64,000 nucleotides of DNA. Origin: Corynebacterium alimapuense. Its GTDB lineage: Bacteria; Actinomycetota; Actinomycetes; Mycobacteriales; Mycobacteriaceae. Positions 7,062 through 15,853 of the stretch are shown here, in pieces. Every line of letters begins with the position of its first letter. The first letter of the stretch is position 1. The stretch covers positions 186,001-250,000 of the forward strand of contig NZ_PTJO01000004.1 of the NCBI RefSeq assembly GCF_003716585.1, given 5' to 3'. A program made the position numbers and the translations under genes. Below the pieces are notes generated by a model. The model had not been told where the DNA came from and did not search any database. It was given only the letters and a program-made list of their open reading frames with translations.

Positions 7062-8887
7062 TTCTGAACCTCCAAACGAATAGTATCGCCTTCCTCGGAG
7101 ATTTCGGAGGTATAGGTGGCAAGGTTGCCCATCGATTCACGCACGGTTGCACCATCAACACCCCGTTGGAACATCAGGTAATCAAGTGCGGTACGAGCGA
7201 AATCTTCCTCGGTGATCTCAAACGGCTTCTCCGGTGCTTGCCAGCTCAGGCAGTCATTAGTGGAGTGCCACTGCCCAGTACCAAAGCGGCTTTCGTCGCG
7301 ACGCTCAATAGCATCGACCCAATAATCCTCAAGGTCAGGCCACTTTTTATAAACGTCGTGACGTCCCTTGTTCTTGACAGTGATGAGGCCGTCTTCTTCG
7401 ATGTTGACGGCGTAAAACTTCTTTCCGCCTTGGGGGACACCCGCTTCAAAAATGAAGATGGACGTTGTAATCCCAACCCCGAAGAATAGGTTTTCCGGCA
7501 GTTTCACGACCTTCAGCAGTCGGTGATTACGGAGAATCCTATTCTTTTGCCCTTTTGAGGTCTTCTCCAGCTTTTTATCCGGCAAGATGAACCCACAAAG
7601 TACACCGCGATCAACGTTATCTAGAACGTTCTCAACAATCTTCATGCAGCCAAACTTATTTTCATAAGGAGGGTTCATTAAGACCCTGGTGGCGCCAGTA
7701 GTACTAATCCAATCACCAGCACTGTCGGTACGGGCGTCCATATGCGCCAGATTAGTCTTGCCGTCTTTGTGGATAAGCATGTTCGCGCAGGCCAGCGCAA
7801 AGATCTCACGGTCAAACTCGATGCCGTAGAGCTGCTCTCGCTTAATCTTCTTCGCCTTGCGCGTCTTCACTCCACCGGCTTCGCGGATCATATTGCTCAT
7901 AGACTTGACGAGGAACGAACCCGAACCGGCGCAGGCATCGAGTACACGGTCATCCTTGTTTACTTCGAGCAAGCGGTACATAAAGCCCGTGATGTGGTCG
8001 GGAGTAAAGATTTGTCCAGATTCGGACTTCTTCTTATAGCGGTTGAACTCGTTGAAGAAGATGGCCATAACATCTTCACCGTCCCACGCGGAAGAGTTAA
8101 TGAGACCTGAAATCTCGGTAACCCAATCGATAAAGTCCCCAATTAGGTCTTTTAGTCGTTCTACGGCTCGCGGGTCTTCCTCGTCCGTGGACACGTTCAT
8201 CTTAATCTCCGAGTACACATCAGAGAGCAGCTGCAGCTTCGCGTTCTGTTCACGGTCAGACCGGATAGCCTTGTTCAAAGCGTTCAAGATACCCGTGTGG
8301 AAATCTGAGTAATCCATACCGCGCACAAGAACCGCGTCGTAACGACGTGCAACGAGAGCACAGGCTGTAAAGATCATGCGGTGGTAGAGATTTTTAATAC
8401 CGAAATCACCGTGGAGCGAGTTGTTAATTCGCATGGTCAGGGCATAGATACGCTCCTTGTCGATGGGCCGATCCATGAGTTTGTCAATGTAATAGTCCTT
8501 GGACTGTAATTCATCAGGCACGTCTAGCGGGCGCCCGTTGACGTATGCGCGGGTTCGCTCACCGTCGTAGACGATTCCCACAACAAGGTCGTAGCGGGTT
8601 CGCACGACGTCGCAGTACCTTTCGACCTGTTCCTTGAGCTCTGGCGCGTCGATAGACATCCTGTCAGGCGCTTTAGTCTCCAGCACAATAGCGACAAGAC
8701 CCCGGTCATGCGGCAAGTACCATCCGTCGGGTTTTAGCGACGTACCCTCGCCGTTAAAGCCTAGAGATTTGAGCGTCGTAATCTGCCCCACCCCGGAAAG
8801 GGCTTCTTTGGAGCCAACGGCCCCTAATTCGAGAACCTTTCCCGCGTAGTCGCGGACCTCATCTTCTGTGGTGGGGCGATGTGCCAT
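7058..8887 (-). CDS. BcgI-like fused nuclease/N6-adenine methyltransferase (A subunit)
   Basis: 609 residues. Residues 54-72 carry a PD-(D/E)xK-type nuclease signature (KPDGWYL, then ETK: Asp54, Glu70, Lys72). A gamma-class adenine methylase follows: GQIFTPDHI at 291-299, SAM motif LDACAGSGSF at 316-325 and catalytic NPPY at 405-408. Having cutting and methylating domains in one chain next to a two-TRD specificity protein is the layout of type IIB BcgI-like systems, which cut on both sides of the recognition site. It would protect the element and its host against incoming DNA and act as an addiction module. The first gene of a three-gene minus-strand operon, it ends 4 bases into the specificity gene. 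Confidence 0.82.
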   Translation of the reverse strand: MAHRPTTEDEVRDYAGKVLELGAVGSKEALSGVGQITTLKSLGFNGEGTSLKPDGWYLPHDRGLVAIVLETKAPDRMSIDAPELKEQVERYCDVVRTRYDLVVGIVYDGERTRAYVNGRPLDVPDELQSKDYYIDKLMDRPIDKERIYALTMRINNSLHGDFGIKNLYHRMIFTACALVARRYDAVLVRGMDYSDFHTGILNALNKAIRSDREQNAKLQLLSDVYSEIKMNVSTDEEDPRAVERLKDLIGDFIDWVTEISGLINSSAWDGEDVMAIFFNEFNRYKKKSESGQIFTPDHITGFMYRLLEVNKDDRVLDACAGSGSFLVKSMSNMIREAGGVKTRKAKKIKREQLYGIEFDREIFALACANMLIHKDGKTNLAHMDARTDSAGDWISTTGATRVLMNPPYENKFGCMKIVENVLDNVDRGVLCGFILPDKKLEKTSKGQKNRILRNHRLLKVVKLPENLFFGVGITTSIFIFEAGVPQGGKKFYAVNIEEDGLITVKNKGRHDVYKKWPDLEDYWVDAIERRDESRFGTGQWHSTNDCLSWQAPEKPFEITEEDFARTALDYLMFQRGVDGATVRESMGNLATYTSEISEEGDTIRLEVQK

Positions 8888-9141
8888 AGCATTCCTTTAT
8901 GTCCAAATTCGGTCGATATCGGACACAGCGCGACCAAGGGTCAGTGAGACTCTGACAGTTGCAGCCAGGGTGTCCGAGATCCCTGTCCGTTAAATCTAAC
9001 TTACCAAAATGGTGATATTAGGGATTGCGGACACGCCGGTCCGACGCCGAGGACGCGAGCAGGGGCTGGCCTCCCCCACTCGGGCTAATGTCACTAGGAT
9101 CGAGTCTCACACACTGAAAATTCACCCCAGAAAAGGCAGTC
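8888..9141. promoter_or_regulatory. Divergent control region with repeated TGTCC(G) motifs
   Basis: Between the divergent methylase and ParA-like genes the pentamer TGTCC or its complement GGACA occurs five times: 8901-8905, 8922-8926, 8971-8975, 8985-8989 and 9029-9033. Four of the five are extended to TGTCCG/CGGACA, and some form inverted pairs (CGGACAC with GTGTCCG). This looks like an operator or a partition-type binding array, but no binding protein has been assigned. The region must also hold the promoters of both genes. Confidence 0.45.
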
Positions 9142-9813
9142 ATGATTCTAACCGTAGCCAATCTCAAAGGTGGTTCCGGCAGAACTACTACAGCACTGAT
9201 GCTGGCGCAGGTGGCCAGTGAGCATGGAGCGAGTGTCCGGGTAGTAGATGCCGACCCTCGAGGTGGTTCCGCAACAACGGCGAAATACGCGACCAAGGAG
9301 GGTAGTCCTCTACCGTTCCCCGTTGACCGCGTTCCGATCTACGAGAAGCATGCTGAGACATACCCGCTAACCGATCGAATTCTGAACCCTTCTAGGCAAT
9401 ACGATTTGACGATTATTGACACAGCGTCAGTCAGCCCCGCAGCCATTCGAATTCTCTCTCCTGTCTCAGATTTCGTGATTATACCGGCATTCCCAAGCAG
9501 CGCGGACTTCCACCCAACGCTGGCCACCGTAGAATCAGTGGCAGGGTCCTGTGCAGTACTACTCAATCGCATAGGGCGCGCCGTTACCCTTGAGGCTGAG
9601 TTCCTCCTCCAACTCCAGAAAAAGAACGTCAATATTTTCGATACGGCAATCCCGGACATAAGGGCATTCCGGGACCCACTCGAAGGACGCATGAAAGACA
9701 ATCTTTACGATTATGAAATGGTCGCCGGAGAACTTCAGGAAATGCTCCGAAGTAAGATCAACGTAGCGTGGGGAACGACGTACAAACCTAAAAGCACCGC
9801 GGTCCCAAATTAA
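9142..9813 (+). CDS. ParA/MinD-like ATPase with altered P-loop
   Basis: 223 residues. The N-terminus reads MILTVANLKGGSGRTTTALMLA, a deviant Walker A motif of the ParA type in which the usual second lysine (KGGxGKT) is arginine. The adenine/Walker A' region (VDADPRGGSATT) and Walker B-like TIIDTAS are present. ParA ATPases bind nucleoid DNA and position plasmids or complexes. No ParB partner is seen next to it; a cognate centromere could be the repeated motifs upstream. The K-to-R change may weaken nucleotide hydrolysis. It is the only gene of the right part of the element that faces rightwards, convergent with the integrase. Confidence 0.78.
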   Translation: MILTVANLKGGSGRTTTALMLAQVASEHGASVRVVDADPRGGSATTAKYATKEGSPLPFPVDRVPIYEKHAETYPLTDRILNPSRQYDLTIIDTASVSPAAIRILSPVSDFVIIPAFPSSADFHPTLATVESVAGSCAVLLNRIGRAVTLEAEFLLQLQKKNVNIFDTAIPDIRAFRDPLEGRMKDNLYDYEMVAGELQEMLRSKINVAWGTTYKPKSTAVPN

Positions 9814-9892
9814 TGACGGTCGCTAATCAGTCGGACCCTTGAGAATTAGCCTGCCCCGAGGCAGTCAACAGTGATTTACAGATTGACCAGGA

Positions 9893-11356
9893 TTATTTCC
9901 AGGTTACCTGCACACGGCTCGGGTCGAACTGCTTGGCACCCGCCCTGCCGGGAAGGATATGTATTTCCATGAGTAGACGGGTGAGCCGCCGCTTATCCTG
10001 AACCGAGGCGCCCTCCCACCACTCGGGAAAATTGGAAGCATCTGCCAGCTCAGCAGCCAGCGGATCAGCATCATGTACGGCTGTCAGCTCCGCGAGCCGA
10101 ACCTCAATGGTAGCCACCTGTTTCGCGATCTTATTCTCGAGCCGACCAAAGGTATCAACGTCAATATTACCGGCGATCACAGACTCCTCGATGCTCTCGC
10201 GGCGCGCTAAGAGAGCATTCCGATCAGCAAGTAAGTGCTGAAGCTCGTCAGTGGCAGCATCGTCCTCAGCCGGGGCAAGAGCTTGCTGTATGACCCTCAG
10301 GGCATCAGGCTCGGCCATGCGGGCTAAGATGACACGCTCGATGAGCTCGTCAATTTCGGCGCCGATAGAGACGTGCTTACCGCCTGGGTTTGAGCGTTTG
10401 CACGTGTAGAAGCGCTGCATGGAACCATCTCTACGCCGGCGACTGCGTGAATACATCGGATCACCGCAGGTACAAGTCAGCACGGAAGCAAGGTAACGCG
10501 TCGGTGCATTGCCGGAGTGATGACTTCGGCGCGCCGGATCACGAAGCACGACATCGAGATTTTCGCCAGTTGCCTCATCGATAATTGCCGGCCACGTACC
10601 CGGCCCAAGGATCTGCCTGTCCTTAATAAGTCGGTAACCAGTCGCAGGGTCGGTGGGATTGAAGGTGCTTATGCCCCGTACGCGAGGGTTAAGCAAGATA
10701 TCTCGCAGCGTCTGCGGGGACATCTCTCGGCCTGAAGTGGACTGGATGTCGCGGGCATGGAAGATCTCACGGACAATTTCGCGCAGTGTCTTGCCAGCCA
10801 GAACCATCTGTGCAGCATCGCGGATAGCCTGGGCCTCGTCGTCGATGACTGTCATACCGTCCACCCCGTAACCAAGCATCCGACGTCCACCAGTCTTGGG
10901 ACGGCCGGTACGTGCTCGGTCCTCGTAGGCTGCACGAATACGGGCAGCACGGTCAATGCTCTCCTGCTCGGCGATCAGCCCCAGGATGACGATGGTAAGC
11001 CGCGAAGCAGGGTCGGAGGGATCGATGTCATATCCGCGGTTCGCGCGCACGCGGACGTTGTATCGCTCGCACAGCTCAAACAGCGCCAACGTGTCCTTGG
11101 TTCGGCGGGTGAGCCGATCCAATGCGTACACATAGACAACGTCCAGCTCGTCGGCCTCAATAGACTTGATGAGCTTGTCATACTCCGGCCGGAACTCACC
11201 GGAGAAAGCTGAAATGTTGTTGTCGACGTAGGTGGCGACTAGGCTCGCCTCGTCGGCCTCAGCCTGCTTAGTAGCCAAGTAAACTTGTCGCTTCACACCG
11301 GCTTCTTCTTTAAGGTCGAGCGAAATACGGGCGTAAATGGCAGCACGAAGGGTCAT
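9893..11356 (-). CDS. Large serine recombinase (integrase of the element)
   Basis: 487 residues. The resolvase-type catalytic domain has Ser12 (YARISLD), YALDRLTRR and the EQESIDRAARIRAAYE region. A recombinase domain follows (about 160-280), then a cysteine-containing zinc-ribbon-like segment (LTCTCGDPMY...FYTCKR, about 295-330), a coiled coil (about 370-430) and a C-terminal tail. This is the order of actinophage/ICE-type serine integrases, which recombine short attP and attB sites. The ATG lies about 30 bases from the break in eccC, as expected when attP lies at the int start. There is no clear ribosome binding site; TACGAT sits 7 bases before the ATG, so a leaderless transcript is possible. 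Confidence 0.92.
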   Translation of the reverse strand: MTLRAAIYARISLDLKEEAGVKRQVYLATKQAEADEASLVATYVDNNISAFSGEFRPEYDKLIKSIEADELDVVYVYALDRLTRRTKDTLALFELCERYNVRVRANRGYDIDPSDPASRLTIVILGLIAEQESIDRAARIRAAYEDRARTGRPKTGGRRMLGYGVDGMTVIDDEAQAIRDAAQMVLAGKTLREIVREIFHARDIQSTSGREMSPQTLRDILLNPRVRGISTFNPTDPATGYRLIKDRQILGPGTWPAIIDEATGENLDVVLRDPARRSHHSGNAPTRYLASVLTCTCGDPMYSRSRRRRDGSMQRFYTCKRSNPGGKHVSIGAEIDELIERVILARMAEPDALRVIQQALAPAEDDAATDELQHLLADRNALLARRESIEESVIAGNIDVDTFGRLENKIAKQVATIEVRLAELTAVHDADPLAAELADASNFPEWWEGASVQDKRRLTRLLMEIHILPGRAGAKQFDPSRVQVTWK

Positions 11357-11363
11357 AATCTAT

Positions 11364-11400
11364 ATCGTACTCACAACCCGTGTTCGGAATTTCCGGAGCC
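11364..11400. other. Probable hybrid attachment site (attL/attR) of the element
   Basis: Read on the minus strand, the sequence follows eccC through GGCTCCGG and then leaves it (AAATTCCGAAC...), with a stop codon 7 codons after the Gly-Ser-Gly codons. The odd palindrome CGGAA-A-TTCCG spans the switch. A serine integrase gene starts about 30 bases away. The exact crossover dinucleotide cannot be fixed without the other end of the element or an uninterrupted relative. Confidence 0.65.
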
Positions 11401-12696
11401 CGTGGCTCCGATACACAATCCGTGCGGCCCCATCCCGCCCTGGGCAGATTCCTTCAGATCAAGCCGTACAGGGGCGCCTTGCACAGTGGTACCAATAGGC
11501 ACCACCAAGCGTTGCCGAGACTGCAAACGTGACGGCCACATCGTCTCTGGTGTCAGTTGATCGATGCTAGCCAAACCAATCAACGAGGTGAGGTCCCTCC
11601 CACCGTTTGCCGAGGTTATCTCTTCAGGCCGGCGGTAGCAGGTCAGCGCACGGGCAAGGAGCACTGCTTCCTCCGTCCGAAGCACGTCAGGCGATCCCAG
11701 TATTTCGGGCCCTGCTGAAGTATGCGCGCGAAGTCGATCGTCAGCGGAAAGGACCAGCCCTTCTTGTTCTGCTCGAATGCCTAGAGCAGTGGCGGCACGT
11801 GATCCAACATCGATAATCGTGGTCCAACTCGGATCATCGAGGTAGGTCTCCGTGCCCGTAGTAGTCACGGAATCGACCACCAAGATGCGAAAGGCTGCCT
11901 GTTGGGAATCTCGCACATGCGGGAGCCACTTGCTCCATTCCCATCCTTGACCAACCACTTCAATACCCACGGTTTCTGGTCCGTGGGAGGTAACCAACTG
12001 CGCGATGATCGACCGTGCCAGATCTGCTGCTGGCCCGGAGATTCCCAGGAATCGGAATGCCTGAAGCTGCACTGCTACCGGCATCTCCGGACAGGTGCTC
12101 ACAGCGTGGACGGTACGGCGCAAACTCACCGCACACACTGGGTCTAGATCTTCGGCCGCACCTGAGTCAGGTACCTCCACCGGAGTACACAGCGCAGTAT
12201 CTCCGATGCCTATCTGTACTTCTAGGGCATCACTGTCCCCCGCTCCACGTTCCCAAAGCCGCCGGGTGCCTGCACGTGCCCATAGCTCTTTCGGATCTGG
12301 ATGACGATGAAACTCATGGGCGCGTTGTGACTTCGCATTCTCAAGTGCTTTTTCCCGCAATGCTCCAAGATGACGCAAGTAGATCCGCCGAGCCTCATCC
12401 ACATCCTGACCTGCTTTCGGCGAAAACATCATCAACAACGACATGGCCATCATTAGTGGGAAAACCAACATCATGGGATTGGCTCCGGCCCCACCCAGCA
12501 TCATCAATCCGACCATGGCCGCCATTGCCCCGATCATCATCACGGGCATGAGAATTCGAAGCAGTGGTGTTGGACCTGGTCGGTGTGCTGGCGGCACGGA
12601 TTCAGCAGTAAGTGAGCCTTGAGGCAGCGGTGGCGCAGGCTCACGTTCAGCTGCGGTGAGCGGCTCAATAGTGCGGTTGATATCGGTTTCGAGCAT
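11371..12696 (-). pseudogene. eccC: EccC (ESX ATPase), truncated at the first Walker A motif by the mobile element
   Basis: Only 441 residues remain of a protein that is normally about 1,200 or more. Two membrane segments are visible at about 44-90 (LLRILMPVMMIGAMAAM and MMLVFPLMMAMSLLMMF), then the domain before the first FtsK/SpoIIIE ATPase. The reading frame reaches GPHGLCIGATGSG and then continues N-S-E-H-G-L-stop, where intact EccC would read GKSE and go on for three ATPase domains. So the P-loop lysine codon is lost at the junction. The start has a good AGGGGGA site. The missing 3' part should lie beyond the left end of the element. Type VII secretion cannot work with this fragment unless the element excises. 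Confidence 0.88.
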
Positions 12697-12925
12697 GCGG
12701 CAATTCCCCCTGATCTGCCCTATCCGCGGTCCGCCCGGCCACCCCGACCGAGCATCCCCACTGTCAACCGCGGAAGATGATCAATCGACATCGTATGCCA
12801 GGTCTCGCAGGAGCGCCTGCCCAAAGATTCATTCTTGCGGTGGACAGCGACGCTTGGTTGGGCGATGATGATCCGCAGTAGGACTGCAGGGGTGCGTCCT
12901 GGATCTTTCTTGGGGGAGATTATTC
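12697..12925. promoter_or_regulatory. Divergent promoter region of eccC and eccD
   Basis: 229 bases between eccC on the minus strand and eccD on the plus strand contain no convincing gene and must carry both promoters. Clear ribosome binding sites flank it (AGGGGGA for eccC, TGGGGGAG for eccD). I see no certain -10/-35 pair or operator. Confidence 0.5.
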
Positions 12926-14275
12926 GTGAGCCTCGACCATGTACTTCGGTTGACCGTTCGATTCAACGTTGGCGCCTACCTGGGGGAAGCGGATCTAGCG
13001 CTGCCGAAGAGTTCTTCATTGGCGGAAATGATCCCGGAGATCGTCGAATTATGTGGGGCTCCAAGAATCTCTCGTCCTTGGCAAGCTACGACGGCAGCTG
13101 GTAGTCCGCTTGATCCTGCGGTGCCAGTTCATCAAACCCCATTGGACCACGGTTCAGTACTTGTTTTGACACCTCGGCATGAGGTCCCTGCCCCAGTCAT
13201 CAAAGATGCAGCGGAATCACTCGTCGCCGATGATGAAGCTCCCTTAGCCCATGGAATGTCAGTGGCCGCAGCGCTCGTGGGTTGTATCGGATTAATGTCA
13301 CTGGTCTCCATCTGGCAGCCAACTTCTCAGGCCTTGGCGGCCGGTTCAGTAGCTGCGTTAACAGTACTGGTCTGGCATCGAAAATCAGGACTACTAGCAA
13401 ACACTGCCATCGTGTTGGCCACAGCTGCGGCGGCTATAGCCGTTGTAGAGGCCAGCACAATCTCAGCTAGTGACACCAACCCCTGGTGGGAGCAGTCATT
13501 AACTCTGGGGTGGGCTGGTTTAGCTGCGTCCGGGATGATGGCAGCGGTGACCGCAGGAGTCGCTTTAGTGGGGCTCTTGGGAGCACGAAGTACCACCGCG
13601 ATGGGGGCCATCGTCGTGCTTAGTACGGTGGCATCGGCTGGTGCCTTCCTACCTGCGCATGCGGCTGAACTTGGGGTAGCTTCAGCCGCATTGATGGTGG
13701 CTGTTGGGATCCCCCTCATTGGAATGACACCTGCGCTAGCTGCTCGTTGCGCGGGTCTAAAAGTCCCTCGGCTGCCTACTGCTGGCCAGGATCTTAGTGT
13801 GGCTGACCACATCCAAGATGACGTTGGCGACCGTGCCCGGCGCGCACTGTTGGTCCATGAAGGTTTAGCTATTGGCACTGCCCTCGCGCTTATTCCTGCG
13901 ATGGTGATCATCGGAGTCGAAGGAAGCGGGTTCGCGCAAGCGCTGTGTTTATCGGTAGCCGGGGCGGTGTCACTTCACGCAGCACGGCACCGGCGCTTGG
14001 TTATTGCGTGGTCGTTGCTGTCAGTGGGGCTGGCAGCCAGCGTTGGAGCGGTCTTGGCTGCAGTGCTTAGTCCAAGTCATCCCAGCCAGGTGCTGCTAGC
14101 CGTGATGGTGATGGCAGCCGCGGTGAGCGCTCCGTTGTGGACTCCACGGGTTCCTGAACTAGAGCCGACCACAATCGTGTGGTGGGAGCGCGCAGAATCT
14201 TTAGCGATTGCGGCAGCACTTCCGCTGGCAGCTCACTTGGCCGGAGCGTTCCTATTGATCAGGAGCCTGGGATGA
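12926..14275 (+). CDS. eccD: EccD, type VII secretion membrane channel component
   Basis: 449 residues from a GTG preceded by TGGGGGAG. Residues 1-90 form the ubiquitin-like cytosolic domain typical of EccD (VLRLTVRFNVGAYLGEADLALP). From about 115 onwards there are roughly eleven hydrophobic segments, matching the EccD membrane core. EccD forms the channel of the ESX machine together with EccB and EccC. It overlaps mycP by ATGA. The gene itself is intact although its partner eccC is broken. Confidence 0.88.
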   Translation: MSLDHVLRLTVRFNVGAYLGEADLALPKSSSLAEMIPEIVELCGAPRISRPWQATTAAGSPLDPAVPVHQTPLDHGSVLVLTPRHEVPAPVIKDAAESLVADDEAPLAHGMSVAAALVGCIGLMSLVSIWQPTSQALAAGSVAALTVLVWHRKSGLLANTAIVLATAAAAIAVVEASTISASDTNPWWEQSLTLGWAGLAASGMMAAVTAGVALVGLLGARSTTAMGAIVVLSTVASAGAFLPAHAAELGVASAALMVAVGIPLIGMTPALAARCAGLKVPRLPTAGQDLSVADHIQDDVGDRARRALLVHEGLAIGTALALIPAMVIIGVEGSGFAQALCLSVAGAVSLHAARHRRLVIAWSLLSVGLAASVGAVLAAVLSPSHPSQVLLAVMVMAAAVSAPLWTPRVPELEPTTIVWWERAESLAIAAALPLAAHLAGAFLLIRSLG

Positions 14276-15414
14276 AATCTGCCATCGCAATGGCACTAAC
14301 AGTGCTCTTGGTTGTTCTAGCTCCGCCCGCGCCCGCTTTCGCACAGAGTCCTTCGATCCCCTGTGCTGTGCCTATCCCCGCCCTCGCGCCTGCCTCCGAT
14401 TCCGAATTGATGATCACCCACCGGATTGCCCGTGGCGAAGGGATCCGTGTCGCAATCATCGACACTGGGGTGGCAGCGCACCCTAACTTAGGACACGTGG
14501 AAGCGGTTGCGGATCTGGTATCCCCAGAGAATCCGAACCCGCTACAAGACTGTGATGGACACGGGACGATTGTCGCGGGAGTCGTCACTGATATCGCTCC
14601 TGGGGTGCACATCCTCAGTATCCGCCAATCCAGTGCACACTTTCGACGCGCTGATGGCGATGCCACCGGCACTCTGAGCGGGCTTGCCCAGGCGCTTCAT
14701 GCTGCACTCGATGCTGATGCTCACGTCATCAACATTTCTGTCGTTTCCTGTGTCGCTCAAGAACAAGCAAGTGCCTTGGACACTGGGATACTAGAGGATG
14801 CACTCGCCCGCGCTGAAGCACTAGGGGTCGTGGTGGTCTCTGCTGCTGGCAATCTCAGCGCTACCTGCCAAGAGACCATGATGGTTTATCCAGCACAATC
14901 ACCCACCGTCCTCCCGGTGGCAGCTCAGCATGCGAATGATCCACATGTACTAGCCGATTACTCGATGGCCTTGCCTGGGCAGGTAGTCGCGCCGGGCAGA
15001 TATTCAGCTGGGCTCTCGCCCACCGGAGAGGGTTGGGCCGAAGCGATGACTAATCCGCAGGGACAGGTCACTAGTTTTGAAGGCACGAGCTTCTCAGCTC
15101 CGCTGGTTAGCGGGGTGGCAGCGTTATTGCGTGAACGTTATCCCGGAGACTCTGCGGCTCAACTACGCGAAAGAATTCGGCAGTCTGCGGAGCCTGGTCA
15201 TGGAGCTGTTGAGCCGCATACTGCGCTGACTCATCTACCCGGCCAGTTTGCAACCGCTCCGCATGCCATCGATGCGCAATTGCCTACTCCTGCTGAGCCT
15301 CATGCCCGGCGACAGGCGACCCGATTATTAGGAGTCGTGGCTGCGATATCACTGCTTGGACTAGTGTTGCTCAGCTTCAGCGTTCCAGGCCGATCCAAGT
15401 GGCAAAGGGTGTGA
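14272..15414 (+). CDS. mycP: Mycosin (MycP), subtilisin-like serine protease of the ESX locus
   Basis: 380 residues; the start was chosen at the ATG overlapping the eccD stop because it gives a signal peptide (MKSAIAMALTVLLVVLAPPAPAFA). The subtilase triad is visible: Asp64 (AIIDTGV), His97 (DGHGT) and Ser273 (GTSFSAP), with oxyanion Asn194 (SAAGN). A C-terminal membrane segment (about 355-373) anchors it facing outward. Mycosins stabilise the ESX complex and process substrates. Its 3' end overlaps the convergent membrane protein gene by 38 bases. Confidence 0.92.
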   Translation: MKSAIAMALTVLLVVLAPPAPAFAQSPSIPCAVPIPALAPASDSELMITHRIARGEGIRVAIIDTGVAAHPNLGHVEAVADLVSPENPNPLQDCDGHGTIVAGVVTDIAPGVHILSIRQSSAHFRRADGDATGTLSGLAQALHAALDADAHVINISVVSCVAQEQASALDTGILEDALARAEALGVVVVSAAGNLSATCQETMMVYPAQSPTVLPVAAQHANDPHVLADYSMALPGQVVAPGRYSAGLSPTGEGWAEAMTNPQGQVTSFEGTSFSAPLVSGVAALLRERYPGDSAAQLRERIRQSAEPGHGAVEPHTALTHLPGQFATAPHAIDAQLPTPAEPHARRQATRLLGVVAAISLLGLVLLSFSVPGRSKWQRV

Positions 15415-15805
15415 GAAAGTCGAGGGTGCCCGAGCGCCAAGCGCCGTAAATCATCCCGGTAAATACTAACCACACCAGCGCGATGAGCAGACCACTCAAC
15501 AGGATTCGCGTGCTCCGTGTTTGGCGATGAAACCACGCCACAATCAGGTCATAGATGTGCACGCCTCGGCGGAGGAGTTTGTGTGCCCAGACCTGTTCAA
15601 GGGAGAGAATTCCGACCCCGATAAACGTAGTTAGCCAACCTTGACCAGGAAGCGGGATGGTAATCAGCCCGATGATCAAGACCACCCACCCGAGGGTTAG
15701 CGTCAGTGGCCGGACGAGGAAACCATAGCGGCTGTTTTTCGAACGCGAGTGGGTCGCTGCAAAGCGTTCCACCCGTTCCGAGACCATTTTCCGCATTGGA
15801 GCCAT
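15377..15805 (-). CDS. PGPGW/TIGR02611-type membrane protein
   Basis: 142 residues with about three membrane segments: 34-50 (LTLTLGWVVLIIGLI), 58-72 around PLPGQGWLTTFIG, and 103-120 (LLSGLLIALVWLVFTG). The PLPGQGW motif at about 52-58 corresponds to the P-G-P-G-W signature of an actinobacterial family of unknown role often found near ESX-4 genes. It lies between mycP and eccB and overlaps the end of mycP. Function unknown. The start could be the ATG four codons downstream. Confidence 0.7.
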   Translation of the reverse strand: MAPMRKMVSERVERFAATHSRSKNSRYGFLVRPLTLTLGWVVLIIGLITIPLPGQGWLTTFIGVGILSLEQVWAHKLLRRGVHIYDLIVAWFHRQTRSTRILLSGLLIALVWLVFTGMIYGAWRSGTLDFLTPFATWIGLER

Positions 15806-15853
15806 AAGTAGTTAACGCCCACATACCCCGCTAGGTTCCAATCACTCTTAATT

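Larger units (their letters stand above)
1..11390. mobile_element. Integrated mobilizable element, right part (left end outside window)
   Basis: This stretch separates the cut end of eccC from whatever lies left of the window. It encodes element functions only: polymerase fragments, a MobC/relaxase module with a hairpin cluster that may be oriT, a restriction-modification pair, a small resolvase, a ParA-like ATPase and, at its right edge, a large serine integrase directly beside the truncated eccC. That position is typical of serine-integrase elements, whose attachment site abuts int. The right boundary is placed by the point where the eccC reading frame stops resembling EccC, about 11,380-11,395. 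No conjugation coupling protein or type IV secretion gene is visible, so it looks mobilizable rather than self-transmissible, but the missing left part could change that. Confidence 0.82.

Noticed and set aside
5979-8887. Classical type I restriction system (HsdM/HsdS)
   Set aside because: No HsdR is present, the methylase has an N-terminal D-ExK nuclease motif, and the two gene lengths fit BcgI-like type IIB better; still listed as the alternative.
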